Below, one piece after another: positions 29,347 through 40,100 of a stretch of 64,000 nt of DNA (the stretch's first letter is position 1; every line of letters begins with the position of its first letter). The translations under genes were made by a program, and so were the position numbers. This DNA is from Apostichopus japonicus (Eukaryota; Echinodermata; Holothuroidea; Aspidochirotida; Stichopodidae): the NCBI RefSeq assembly GCF_037975245.1, contig NC_092576.1, positions 31,040,611 to 31,104,610 on the forward strand, in the 5' to 3' direction. The notes beneath the pieces are model-generated. The model ran no database searches, was not told the origin of the DNA, and saw only the letters and a program-made list of their open reading frames with translations.

Positions 29347-30758
29347 TACAAATCTTTAAGAAAATACTGGTTGAAATACGAAACATCATGCATACATACA
29401 AAATGTGGGTGTTGTGAAGACAAATGCATAGCCCACTCGAACGGATTGGTACAATGTTTATTGCACGACTTCAATGGGCACTCGAATCGCGTAGGGCTGA
29501 TCCCGGGGTGGCGTTCCTTTAGATGACAGAGAAAGTCGCGGTACGATCTAAAACTCGTCTTGCCTTTCCCTTGAGCACACGAAAACCACGGCTTTTCCTC
29601 CGTCACGACATTCGCGGCGCGGACAACGTCTTTCGCTTTCTGTACTGCGGGCGAAACTCGGTACAGGGAACGGGACCTCCTGGGTGGCGTAGAGGGCGGT
29701 CGCTTCAGTCCCCGTCTGACCTCGGTGAAATCGTCACCCACATCGCTCTCCATACCTCGCTCATCTGACGCACCGGTTCCTGGTGGGACGTGTATGGTGG
29801 CCTGGACCTCCAAAACCGTGGGCTCTTGGGCGGGGGTGTCTGGTATGGCGTCGGCCCAAGACTGACCGATAGTCATAGCCTCATCCAGCTCCACCTCTCT
29901 TTCCGGGCTAAACAGTGAACTGCTGCTGGTCGGTGTGTCATCGACCATGGTGACGTCATCACCAGACTTGGTGACGTCAACAGCGCTGACATCCGCGGAC
30001 GGGACGGGCTCGCCGTCACCAGACTTGGTGGCGACACTGACTTCTGGTGGGGTGGGCTCCTCCTCACTAGGTGGTAAAACCTCGGCTGCACCGCTCACCC
30101 AAGCTGTCGAAAGCTTCAGCTTGTTTGCAAAGGAGACCGGACAGGCTGTGTAGGCGTGCCCGGCATTACCACATGTGGTACAAATCTGCTTCTCGCTGCA
30201 TGCACGAGACACGTGGCCAACCTGGAGGCATCTAAAACAACGGATGACGTCACAATTCCTGGCATCGTGGCCTGCAGCTCCACACTTCAGACATGTGCGG
30301 GGCTGTCCTCCATACCGCACCCAGCAGTTACGGCCACCCAGACTCAGAGAGGACGGAATGTCGGTTGCCATCTCCATCCTGTACTGCCTCACGCCGTTGT
30401 ATAGCTCCGGGTACTCTTTGTGGGTGAGATACCGGCCGGAAAAGACTTTGCCGTATCTCCCCAGGACGTAGCGGACGGCGTTGTCGTTCAACTCGTGGGG
30501 CACGTGCAAGACAGTCACGATCTTGACAGCATCAGTGTATGCTGTCGCCGTGACGTCACTGGCCTCTCGGAAAACTGGCCAGAACTTCCGCTTCATCTCC
30601 ACCGACTTGAATGTTACATCGAACTTGCCACCAGGCAGGGACTGGACGGCAGTTAAATGTTCTGCCGGACTGACTAAATATCTTTTCAAAACTTCGAAAA
30701 CATTTCCTCCATCAACTTTCAAGAGGATACTACAATCTCTCCTCGGATTATGCTCCAT
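29346..30758 (-). CDS. Element C2 ORF1: zinc-knuckle protein with damaged C2H2 finger
   Basis: This 470-residue protein has the same layout as C1 ORF1, but the second cysteine of the first C2H2 finger (residue 399) is Gly, which should abolish zinc binding there. Other differences are Gly to Ser just after the knuckles and Glu to Ala in the acidic linker. The frame is intact. Together with the ORF2 frameshift this marks C2 as a decaying copy. Confidence 0.9.
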   Translation of the reverse strand: MEHNPRRDCSILLKVDGGNVFEVLKRYLVSPAEHLTAVQSLPGGKFDVTFKSVEMKRKFWPVFREASDVTATAYTDAVKIVTVLHVPHELNDNAVRYVLGRYGKVFSGRYLTHKEYPELYNGVRQYRMEMATDIPSSLSLGGRNCWVRYGGQPRTCLKCGAAGHDARNCDVIRCFRCLQVGHVSRACSEKQICTTCGNAGHAYTACPVSFANKLKLSTAWVSGAAEVLPPSEEEPTPPEVSVATKSGDGEPVPSADVSAVDVTKSGDDVTMVDDTPTSSSSLFSPEREVELDEAMTIGQSWADAIPDTPAQEPTVLEVQATIHVPPGTGASDERGMESDVGDDFTEVRRGLKRPPSTPPRRSRSLYRVSPAVQKAKDVVRAANVVTEEKPWFSCAQGKGKTSFRSYRDFLCHLKERHPGISPTRFECPLKSCNKHCTNPFEWAMHLSSQHPHFVCMHDVSYFNQYFLKDL

Positions 30759-30772
30759 AACGCTGCATAAAA

Positions 30773-30797
30773 CTTAGCCAAAAGGCCGAGAAGCGAT
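30773..30797 (-). pseudogene. U2: U2 5' fragment (nt 1-25) upstream of C2
   Basis: This is an unmutated U2 5' end. The ORF1 ATG of C2 starts exactly at U2-numbered position 40. Confidence 0.92.
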
Positions 30798-31251
30798 AAC
30801 GATAACTAATGACAATTCCCAGCGTTAGGCTGTCTTACAACTTACCTTCGTTCTGAAACTGACAGATATGGGAAGCCGATGACTGCTCTGATGTCTAAAT
30901 ATCACATCACCTCATATGTACCCTCGTTACGCCATTCTATATAACTTGAAGGTGTCTACAAACTTCGTTGTCCGCATTATCACTGTTCCGCCCGGGTCCA
31001 GTGTTAGGCCTGAAAAATGGAAAAGGTCTATCTTAACCGCATGTTTTGACTGTGCCGAGAAATCCTTGGCCGGGAAACACTATGTGACGTCACAGAAAGA
31101 GAATTTTTCCTGTGACGTCACCGGAAAGTATTTCCGATGGGTTGTATGAATGGAAATTCCAATTCGCTTAATCCGCGAGGGAAGATCAACAGGTAGGTAA
31201 GGTATCTCTTTTAACTTTTTTTATTTTTTATTATTGATGATATCCCCGAAG

Positions 31252-31408
31252 GGAGTGGGCCGAATCCCGGAGGTAGTGCAAAACCGGGCCAACCCGTGAC
31301 CAGGACGGAGCAAGCTCCTATTCCATAGTCCATGTGCAAAAATCAGTTTAATATACAAGCGACTCGATGAGTCGCGTTTCAGATATTAAGCTGAAAAGAA
31401 CAGATACT
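31252..31408 (-). pseudogene. U2: U2 snRNA gene split by element C3 (3' part)
   Basis: This is U2 from nt 35 on; the 5' part, nt 1-25, is at 36407-36431. U2 nt 26-34 are missing. Confidence 0.93.
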
Positions 31409-31527
31409 TTCTTTCAAGTTTATTCAAACTTAATAACAATACAACATATATCAAATTACATCGTATAAAACTTTACAGTATATTTACAAAATGTTAAATT
31501 AGTGAAAAACAATAAGCCAACGTAAAC

Positions 31528-34500
31528 CTACTTCATACAAGTATCATAACATAATTCATCATTAACAATACGAACAAATGTACTTCCATTTGTCCATAAC
31601 TTTTTAAACTTATCTCCCGAAAAACGCTTGAAATCAGCTCTAATACGAAACTTTAGTTCGTTTTTAATTAAACAAATGACATCATCATCCGAAATGAAAC
31701 GGGATTCAAAGACGTGAATACAACGAGCTTTCCAAATATAAAACCTACATACGCAAAAAACAAACCAAATCCTATAATACACCTCCTTTGGAATACTGGG
31801 CGCCGGAGCGCCGAACAAAAAGAAACTTTGACTAAAGAAAACATTTCCCGCTAATTTGGTAAAGACCCTGCTCACCCACAGGAGAATTCCATAAACTCTC
31901 CGACAATTCCAGAAAACGTGTGATAAGGACTCACTCTTACCACACCCTGCAAAAGAACAAACACCGCTCCCTATACCCCACATTTTAAGTCTTTCCCTTG
32001 TATACAAAATTCTATGTGAAAACCGCCATTGAAAGGCAACATACTTATGCTCTAAGGCCGGATGAAAGACCGCCTTCCAAATGTCACCCCATGGCAACAA
32101 AGGAAAATTCCTTGTAACAGTAGGTAGCGTATTATCTCCTTCGATGAGAAGGGACACAATGTACTTTGTGGAGAAACGATCAAATACAAAATTACTAACT
32201 TTCTTAAATAAATATTCAATTAAATCACAAACAAAGGACAACGATGGGGTACATTGGTCGCTGTTAGGCCGGGAATTCGACCACAGCTCCGGCTGAAACT
32301 TACGTAACCGCTTACTGATGAAAAAACGAATGAAATATGCAGAACTTAACAAAGGATCATCAGACAGAATACTCAGGACAGGCCTGACCAACATAGCATT
32401 TAGTTTCAACTTAAAATTATCCAAACCCAAACCCCCTTCCCTCTTGTCGAGCATAACAACCTTTCTCGAAACTAGCTCCGTTTTCCCGGACCAAAGGAAC
32501 GAAAAGGAGGCCCTCACAACCCTCCTGACCACCACCTCGGGAACAGGGAAAACTGCAGCTAAAAAGTAAAACAATGGATATACTACGACATTAATGAGTA
32601 GGACTTTACCCAACAGTGTCAAATTTCTACCCTTCCACATATTAAATAATAACTCCATTTTCTCAAACTTTTTACTCCAATTACTATAAATAGAGTTAGG
32701 AGTACCAAAAACAATTCCAGTGATTTTAATGGACGTCTCACTCCAGTTAATATTAGCTGGAAGCTTCCGCCCAACAAAACCACCTAACTTTAACCCACAC
32801 GTCTTAGATAAATTAATACACGCACCTGTGGCTCTACGAAACAAATCAATAGTATTAAAAAACCCTTTCACATCTCCATGGCAACTAGCGACGCACGTGG
32901 CGTCGTCAGCATACTGTAGAAGTTTAACAGTCTTGCCGCTGCTACCAGGGAGTGAGAGGCCCCTAATTCCTCTAAACGAAGAAATGTAGCGAGCAAGAGG
33001 CTCGATAAACAAAACATACAAAGACGGTGACAAGGGACACCCTTGTCTAACCCCTCTCTTAATAAAAACATCACCGGATAAACGACCGTTGACCAGTATA
33101 CGGCTACAAATATTATTATACAAAATACTGATCCACTTACAAAAATTTTCACCAAAATTCGTTTTACGCAAAACTTTTAACAAAAACGACCAGTCGACCT
33201 TGTCGAAAGCTTTGTGCTGATCTAATGAAATCAGTGCACAGGAATTTCCTTTCAAATTAACATAATCAATAACATCACGAATAACAAACAAATTCTGATG
33301 AATAGAACGACCGGGAACGGAACACGTTTGAAAATCATTTACAACGGAAGACATAACAGTAGAAATTCTTTTCTGCAAAACTTTAGAAATAATTTTGTAA
33401 TCAACAGTCAGGAGGCTGATAGGCCTCCTGTTGGCGGGGTCGAGGGGGTCACCCTTCTTTGGCAGGAGGGTGACGACCGCCGTCCGTTGCGACTCACTTA
33501 AAAACCCTGTACTAAAAATCTCGTTATACATAACTAATAAATCAGGCCCTAGAATATCAAAAAAAGATTTATAAAATTCACAGGGCAGGCCGTCGATACC
33601 TGGCGATTTGTTATTCGCCATACTGTCGATAGCACATTTAATCTCTAACAAAGACAACGGCTGATCAAGACCAGCCCGTTCTATGTCAGACACCTTTGTG
33701 CCAACACAATCTAAAAAAATTCCTTGAGCCTCGCTCTCGTTATTGTTAACGACAGAATACAAATTACTGTAAAAATCATGAAAAACATTTATAATACCAT
33801 CACCGTGCACGATTGTACCCCCCGAATCCCTAATCCCCCTAATAACTTTTCCCTCGGCACGATTTCTTTCTTTTCTATAAAAATAACTTGTAGGGTTTTC
33901 CCCTTCCTCTAAAACTTTTTCCCTCGAACGAACAAAGGCCCCCTTTTTCTCCTCTGATAACAGCCGGGATACAGTCTCTTCATCCCCGGAGAGACACCGC
34001 GACTGTAACTCCCCCAGCTGCCGCCGCTTCTCCCGGGCCCGACGCACCCCATGACAAATAAAAAGACCTTTAATTCTTCCCTTAACAACCTCCCACCATT
34101 CAACAATAGTATCAAAACCAGGCATTAAGGTACGCCACAAATTATAATACGTTTTAAATGCATTAACAAACACATGGTCATCAAGAATGGAAGTATTACA
34201 CTTCCAATAACCTTTACTGTATAGCGCATTTCCAATGGGAATAGCAACTTCTACATTTAACACGTCGTGATCAGAAAAGGGAAAATTGAAAACAGCTGGC
34301 TTTCTAGAACAAAAATGATTTGGAAGATAAAGACGATCGATTCTAGAACTTAAACCTTTTCCGGAATGCTTCCATGTGTGGCCGCCCGAACTAAAACCAC
34401 GAAGCCAACAATCGGATAAATTACAAGACTGTAAAAAGGACTTAATTTCTTCCCGCCCTACAAAACAAGAAGTGTTTAAAGAATGACCCGATCGATCCTC

Positions 34501-34980
34501 TTTAGACATGATACAATTAAAATCTCCCCCAACAACCAAAGGAACACGTCCTCGCGTGTAGAAAAACAGATTCTTAAGAAAGGAAACCCGCTCTTTTGGA
34601 GAGCAAGGCGCGTACACATTACAAAAACGAATAGAATAAGAATCTGAAAAGGTACAAATTACTGAAATACAACGTCCTACATTGTCGCTGTTAACTTGCG
34701 AAAACTTACAACGTAATTTGGAAGAAAAGGCAATTGCAACCCCACAGGAATGAGAAGAAACCGCCGGAGAATAGAAAACCGGCCCGTCCCAAACAGTTTT
34801 GAAATACGTAAAATCATCAGTACATAAATATGTTTCTTGTAGAAAAATAACATCAAATTTAAACAATTGCATCCAATTTAAGACATTTCCACACTTTGCA
34901 AGATCACGAATACCATGAACATTAATAGTTGCTAAGGAAATATAGATATTAGCCATTAGAAAAGTGATGAAAAAATACAT
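31528..34980 (-). CDS. Element C3 ORF2: endonuclease/reverse transcriptase
   Basis: The 1150-residue protein is as in C1, except Leu for Phe at residue 687, three residues before the YADD motif (KLLQYADD). This position is Leu in element D too, so the change is probably harmless. Endonuclease, reverse transcriptase and C-terminal Cys/His motifs are complete. Confidence 0.94.
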   Translation of the reverse strand: MYFFITFLMANIYISLATINVHGIRDLAKCGNVLNWMQLFKFDVIFLQETYLCTDDFTYFKTVWDGPVFYSPAVSSHSCGVAIAFSSKLRCKFSQVNSDNVGRCISVICTFSDSYSIRFCNVYAPCSPKERVSFLKNLFFYTRGRVPLVVGGDFNCIMSKEDRSGHSLNTSCFVGREEIKSFLQSCNLSDCWLRGFSSGGHTWKHSGKGLSSRIDRLYLPNHFCSRKPAVFNFPFSDHDVLNVEVAIPIGNALYSKGYWKCNTSILDDHVFVNAFKTYYNLWRTLMPGFDTIVEWWEVVKGRIKGLFICHGVRRAREKRRQLGELQSRCLSGDEETVSRLLSEEKKGAFVRSREKVLEEGENPTSYFYRKERNRAEGKVIRGIRDSGGTIVHGDGIINVFHDFYSNLYSVVNNNESEAQGIFLDCVGTKVSDIERAGLDQPLSLLEIKCAIDSMANNKSPGIDGLPCEFYKSFFDILGPDLLVMYNEIFSTGFLSESQRTAVVTLLPKKGDPLDPANRRPISLLTVDYKIISKVLQKRISTVMSSVVNDFQTCSVPGRSIHQNLFVIRDVIDYVNLKGNSCALISLDQHKAFDKVDWSFLLKVLRKTNFGENFCKWISILYNNICSRILVNGRLSGDVFIKRGVRQGCPLSPSLYVLFIEPLARYISSFRGIRGLSLPGSSGKTVKLLQYADDATCVASCHGDVKGFFNTIDLFRRATGACINLSKTCGLKLGGFVGRKLPANINWSETSIKITGIVFGTPNSIYSNWSKKFEKMELLFNMWKGRNLTLLGKVLLINVVVYPLFYFLAAVFPVPEVVVRRVVRASFSFLWSGKTELVSRKVVMLDKREGGLGLDNFKLKLNAMLVRPVLSILSDDPLLSSAYFIRFFISKRLRKFQPELWSNSRPNSDQCTPSLSFVCDLIEYLFKKVSNFVFDRFSTKYIVSLLIEGDNTLPTVTRNFPLLPWGDIWKAVFHPALEHKYVAFQWRFSHRILYTRERLKMWGIGSGVCSFAGCGKSESLSHVFWNCRRVYGILLWVSRVFTKLAGNVFFSQSFFLFGAPAPSIPKEVYYRIWFVFCVCRFYIWKARCIHVFESRFISDDDVICLIKNELKFRIRADFKRFSGDKFKKLWTNGSTFVRIVNDELCYDTCMK

Positions 34981-36392
34981 TACAAATCTTTAAGAAAATA
35001 CTGATTGAAATACGAAACATCATGCATACATACAAAATGTGGGTGTTGTGAAGACAAATGCATAGCCCACTCGAACGGATTGGTACAATGTTTATTGCAC
35101 GACTTCAATGGGCACTCGAATCGCGTAGGGCTGATCCCGGGGTGGCGTTCCTTTAGATGACAGAGAAAGTCGCGGTACGATCTAAAACTCGTCTTGCACT
35201 TCCCTTGAGCACACGAAAACCACGGCTTTTCCTCCGTCACGACATTCGCGGCGCGGACAACGTCTTTCGCTTTCTGTACTGCGGGCGAAACTCGGTACAG
35301 GGAACGGGACCTCCTGGGTGGCGTAGAGGGCGGTCGCTTCAGTCCCCGTCTGACCTCGGTGAAATCGTCACCCACATCGCTCTCCATACCTCGCTCATCT
35401 GACGCACCGGTTCCTGGTGGGACGTGTATGGTGGCCTGGACCTCCAAAACCGTGGGCTCTTGGGCGGGGGTGTCTGGTATGGCGTCGGCCCAAGACTGAC
35501 CGATAGTCATAGCCTCATCCAGCTCCACCTCTCTTTCCGGGCTAAACAGTGAACTGCTGCTGGTCGGTGTGTCATCGACCATGGTGACGTCATCACCAGA
35601 CTTGGTGACGTCAACAGCGCTGACATCCTCGGACGGGACGGGCTCCCCGTCACCAGACTTGGTGGCGACACTGACTTCTGGTGGGGTGGGCTCCTCCTCA
35701 CTAGGTGGTAAAACCTCGGCTGCACCGCCCACCCAAGCTGTCGAAAGCTTCAGCTTGTTTGCAAAGGAGACCGGACAGGCTGTGTAGGCGTGCCCGGCAT
35801 TACCACATGTGGTACAAATCTGCTTCTCGCTGCATGCACGAGACACGTGGCCAACCTGGAGGCATCTAAAACAACGGATGACGTCACAATTCCTGGCATC
35901 GTGGCCTGCAGCTCCACACTTCAGACATGTGCGGGGCTGTCCTCCATACCGCACCCAGCAGTTACGGCCACCCAGACTCAGAGAGGACGGAATGTCGGTT
36001 GCCATCTCCATCCTGTACTGCCTCACGCCGTTGTACAGCTCCGGGTACTCTTTGTGGGTGAGATACCGGCCGGAAAAGACTTTGCCGTATCTCCCCAGGA
36101 CGTAGCGGACGGCGTTGTCGTTCAACTCGTGGGGCACGTGCAAGACAGTCACGATCTTGACAGCATCAGTGTATGCTGTCGCCGTGACGTCACTGGCCTC
36201 TCGGAAAACTGGCCAGAACTTCCGCTTCATCTCCACCGACTTGAATGTTACATCGAACTTGCCACCAGGCAGGGACTGGACGGCAGTTAAATGTTCTGCC
36301 GGACTGACTAAATATCTTTTCAAAACTTCGAAAACATTTCCTCCATCAACTTTCAAGAGGATACTACAATCTCTCCTCGGATTATGCTCCAT
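34980..36392 (-). CDS. Element C3 ORF1: zinc-knuckle and C2H2-finger protein
   Basis: This 470-residue protein is identical to C1 ORF1, with three CCHC knuckles and two intact C2H2 fingers. It starts 14 nt inside the element and ends in the TAATG overlap with ORF2. Confidence 0.92.
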   Translation of the reverse strand: MEHNPRRDCSILLKVDGGNVFEVLKRYLVSPAEHLTAVQSLPGGKFDVTFKSVEMKRKFWPVFREASDVTATAYTDAVKIVTVLHVPHELNDNAVRYVLGRYGKVFSGRYLTHKEYPELYNGVRQYRMEMATDIPSSLSLGGRNCWVRYGGQPRTCLKCGAAGHDARNCDVIRCFRCLQVGHVSRACSEKQICTTCGNAGHAYTACPVSFANKLKLSTAWVGGAAEVLPPSEEEPTPPEVSVATKSGDGEPVPSEDVSAVDVTKSGDDVTMVDDTPTSSSSLFSPEREVELDEAMTIGQSWADAIPDTPAQEPTVLEVQATIHVPPGTGASDERGMESDVGDDFTEVRRGLKRPPSTPPRRSRSLYRVSPAVQKAKDVVRAANVVTEEKPWFSCAQGKCKTSFRSYRDFLCHLKERHPGISPTRFECPLKSCNKHCTNPFEWAMHLSSQHPHFVCMHDVSYFNQYFLKDL

Positions 36393-36406
36393 AACGCTGC
36401 ATAAAA

Positions 36407-36431
36407 CTTAGCCAAAAGGCCGAGAAGCGAT
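36407..36431 (-). pseudogene. U2: U2 5' fragment (nt 1-25) upstream of C3
   Basis: This unmutated U2 5' end is joined to C3 after nt 25, giving a 39-nt potential leader. Confidence 0.92.
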
Positions 36432-36885
36432 AACGATAACTAATGACAATTCCCAGCGTTAGGCTGTCTTACAACTTACCTTCGTTCTGAAACTGACAGA
36501 TATGGGAAGCCGATGACTGCTCTGATGTCTAAATATCACATCACCTCATATGTACCCTCGTTACGCCATTCTATATAACTTGAAGGTGTCTACAAACTTC
36601 GTTGTCCGCATTATCACTGTTCCGCCCGGGTCCAGTGTTAGGCCTGAAAAATGGAAAAGGTCTATCTTAACCGCATGTTTTGACTGTGCCGAGAAATCCT
36701 TGGCCGGGAAACACTATGTGACGTCACAGAAAGAGAATTTTTCCTGTGACGTCACCGGAAAGTATTTCCGATGGGTTGTATGAATGGAAATTCCAATTCG
36801 CTTAATCCGCGAGGGAAGATCAACAGGTAGGTAAGGTATCTCTTTTAACTTTTTTTATTTTTTATTATTGATGATATCCCCGAAG

Positions 36886-37042
36886 GGAGTGGGCCGAATC
36901 CCGGAGGTAGTGCAAAACCGGGCCAACCCGTGACCAGGACGGAGCAAGCTCCTATTCCATAGTCCATGTGCAAAAATCAGTTTAATATACAAGCGACTCG
37001 ATGAGTCGCGTTTCAGATATTAAGCTGAAAAGAACAGATACT
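36886..37042 (-). pseudogene. U2: U2 snRNA gene split by element D1 (3' part)
   Basis: This is U2 from nt 35 on; the 5' part, nt 1-29, is at 42023-42051. U2 nt 30-34 are missing. Confidence 0.93.
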
Positions 37043-37194
37043 TTTCTTTCAAGTGTATTGACACAACAAGTTATTTACATGGTATTTTTACAAGTTATTT
37101 ACATAATGAAAAAGTATCGCAATTATCGAAAGACAAAACAAGTCGTACAACTTCTCGCTTATTTACTAAAACAGGAAACAGAAAAGACATGACC

Positions 37195-40100
37195 TTAAGG
37201 AAGATGACATTGAAAACCACCATGATCTAACGTAACAAGAGAAGAACCCTCTACCCAAATTTTCTTAAACTTATACCCCGTCCACCTTTTAAAATCAACC
37301 GAGATTCTTCTGGTAACGTTCTTTTTCACAAACTTAATGAAAACATCATCACATGATCGCTTGCCTTCAAAAACATATTGGCACCGGCGATCCCATAAGG
37401 CCTTGCGAACCCAAACATAAATATACCACAGACGACCCCAGATGACCTTAGTTGTATCTGGGGACGGATAGCCATAAACGAATATACTGAAAGTAAATGC
37501 ACTCAATGGACCGATAAGATTTTCGGTGACCTTATTCACCCAACAAAGGATACTATAAACAGACTTACAATCCCAAAATACATGACGAAATGATTCTAAC
37601 TCCGAACAAAAGGGACACCGCCCGTCTCCTAACCCCCACTTTAGAAGTTTGACCCTAGTATACAAAACCCTGTGCGTGGACTTCCAACTAAAAGACTTAA
37701 GAGAATTACAAAACAAAGGATGCATCGTCCCGTTCCAAATCGAGGGCCAATCCCAGTTCGGGTAGGACTCCTCTATCCTTGGGACCACCCTTTCAGAAAC
37801 AAGCAACCGAACAATATCTTTTGTACTCTTACAAAGAGAAAGAAAATCGTTGTTTACATTACTCATAGCAAACAAAGCAACACTCGCGTGATAATACGAA
37901 TTAGAAACAGAATCACAATGCGGCACTGAATTGGACCAAAGAAAAGGAAAAATAACTCTCAGAGTTCTGGCTAGAAAATAACGGGCAAACATAAAATTAC
38001 ATGAGTAATCGTCACACCTCCTTAAAAAAGGTAACATAGGCCAAACTAATAACGCTTTCATTTTGTACTTAAAATTATCCAGGCCAAGGCCTCCATTCTC
38101 TTTGCTAAGCATGACGACCTTCCTGCTAACTAATTCTGTTTTGTTCTTCCAAAGGAAAGAGAAAACCAAACGCAGAATATCATCGAAAAACTTATCGTCT
38201 GGAAAATAAACAGGCGCGATGTAATAGAACAGTGAAAAAATACACATGTTAATAATGTTGACTTTACCCAGGAGCGTAAGGCAACGATTCTCCCAGGCAC
38301 GTAACTTAGTCTTGGCCTTCTCGAACAAAGACCGCCAAAAGGAACGGATATAAGTATCTTTTCCAAAACAAATACCATTTATAAAAATTTCACCTTCTCT
38401 CCACTGAATATCACCCATTACTCTACGTCCAACAAAAGCACCCAATTTTAGACCCTTGGTTTTATTTAAATTAAGGGATGCACCTGTAGCCCTTTCAAAC
38501 AAAGTATAGGCTTTCAAATAATTTACAACGTCACTCTGTGATGAGGCAATACACGTGGCATCATCTGCATATTGCAGTAACTTAATAACTCTCCCCCCAG
38601 ACCCTGGAATGTGAAAACCTCTTATATTGTTACACTGTAGAATATACTGAGCTAAAGGCTCTATAAACAAAACATACAAAGCAGGAGACAATGGGCAGCC
38701 CTGACGAACACCTCTTTGGATTGTGACGTCATCAGAGAGCTGCCCATTGACGAGAACTTTACTACGAATATCAGTGTAAAGGATCTTAACCCACGATAAG
38801 AAATACGAACCTAAGTTCATTTTCTTAAGAACTTTAAAAAGAAATGACCAATTTACCTTGTCAAAGGCTTTGTGTTGGTCCAGCGAAATAAAAGCACATG
38901 CATTTCCCCGAAACTTAACCATATCAGCAATATCTCTCAAAATCGAAAGGTTCTGGTGAATAGATCGACCAGGCACCGAGCAAGTTTGAAAGATACTCAC
39001 AATACTAGACATAACACGGGACAAACGTAATTGTAAAATTTTGGCGATAACTTTGTAGTCAGCTGTTAGCAGACTAATCGGCCTACGATTTGCGGGATCT
39101 AAGGCATCCCCTTTCTTCGGCAACAGAGCAACAACCGAAATACGCTGTGAAACTGATAACAATTTTCTACAAAATACATCATTATATAAACACAACAAAT
39201 CTTCACCAAGCAAATCCAAGAATTCTAAATAAAATTCAGCGGGGAGCCCGTCGATTCCTGGTGACTTATTCTTAGCCATGGCAGATAATGCCAGCTTAAT
39301 TTCACTTAACTCAATCGGCTTCTCCAAATCCTTAAGTTGATCGGCCGAAACCGAACAAGCAATAGAATTTAAGAGAGAAGACTGAGACTCTCGATCGACG
39401 GAGTTATCCGCAGAATACAAATGACTGTAGAACTCATGAAAAACATTAATAACCCCAGTACCCTTAACAATACAACCATTAGAATCCCGAACTTGTTTTA
39501 TAAACTTAGCTTGAGCGCGGGCTCGCTCCTTCAAATAAAAATACCCAGGAGTTTCCCCATCCTCCAAAAATCTCTCCCTAGAACGAATAAAAGCGCCCTC
39601 TCTTTCCTCAGCGAGGATACGAGCAACAACCTCATTATCCCCCGAGAGACAACGAGAATGAAGCTCTTTTAACACTTTGCGCTTTTCCCGAGCTCGGCGA
39701 ACGCCATAAACAATACACAAATCTCTGATTCTGGACTTGATGGTTTCCCACCATTCCGCTACAGAAACAAACCCTGCTTTAAGTGTCCGCCACAAACGTA
39801 AATACATTGACAAATCTTTTTTAAAATTAACATCATTAAGAATCGATAAATTACACTTCCAATAAAGCTTCTTAAAACCATTGCAATTAGAAATCTTCAA
39901 AGTAACCGAAAACGCATCATGATCAGAAAAAGGAAAGGGAATAACCTTATCATTGTACAGCGTAAAGTTACTATTAACATAAATTCTGTCGAGACGAGAA
40001 CTTAAACCTTTGCCGTGGTGCACCCACGTGTGACAACGTCTCGACGAACTGTCAATTAACGAGAAAGAATTCAGATAAGAATGGAGTTCCTCTCGCCCCA

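Larger units (their letters stand above)
25774..30772 (-). mobile_element. Element C2: full-length but frameshifted copy
   Basis: The length is 4999 bp, one more than C1 and C3 because of a 1-bp insertion in ORF2. The junctions equal those of C1 and C3. It has more differences from C1 than C3 has, so it is the more divergent of the three. Confidence 0.92.
31409..36406 (-). mobile_element. Element C3: full-length Keno-like copy, ORFs open
   Basis: The length is 4998 bp with the same junctions as C1. ORF1 is identical to C1 in translation and ORF2 differs by one residue that I can see, so C1 and C3 are either very recent insertions or products of array duplication. Confidence 0.93.
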
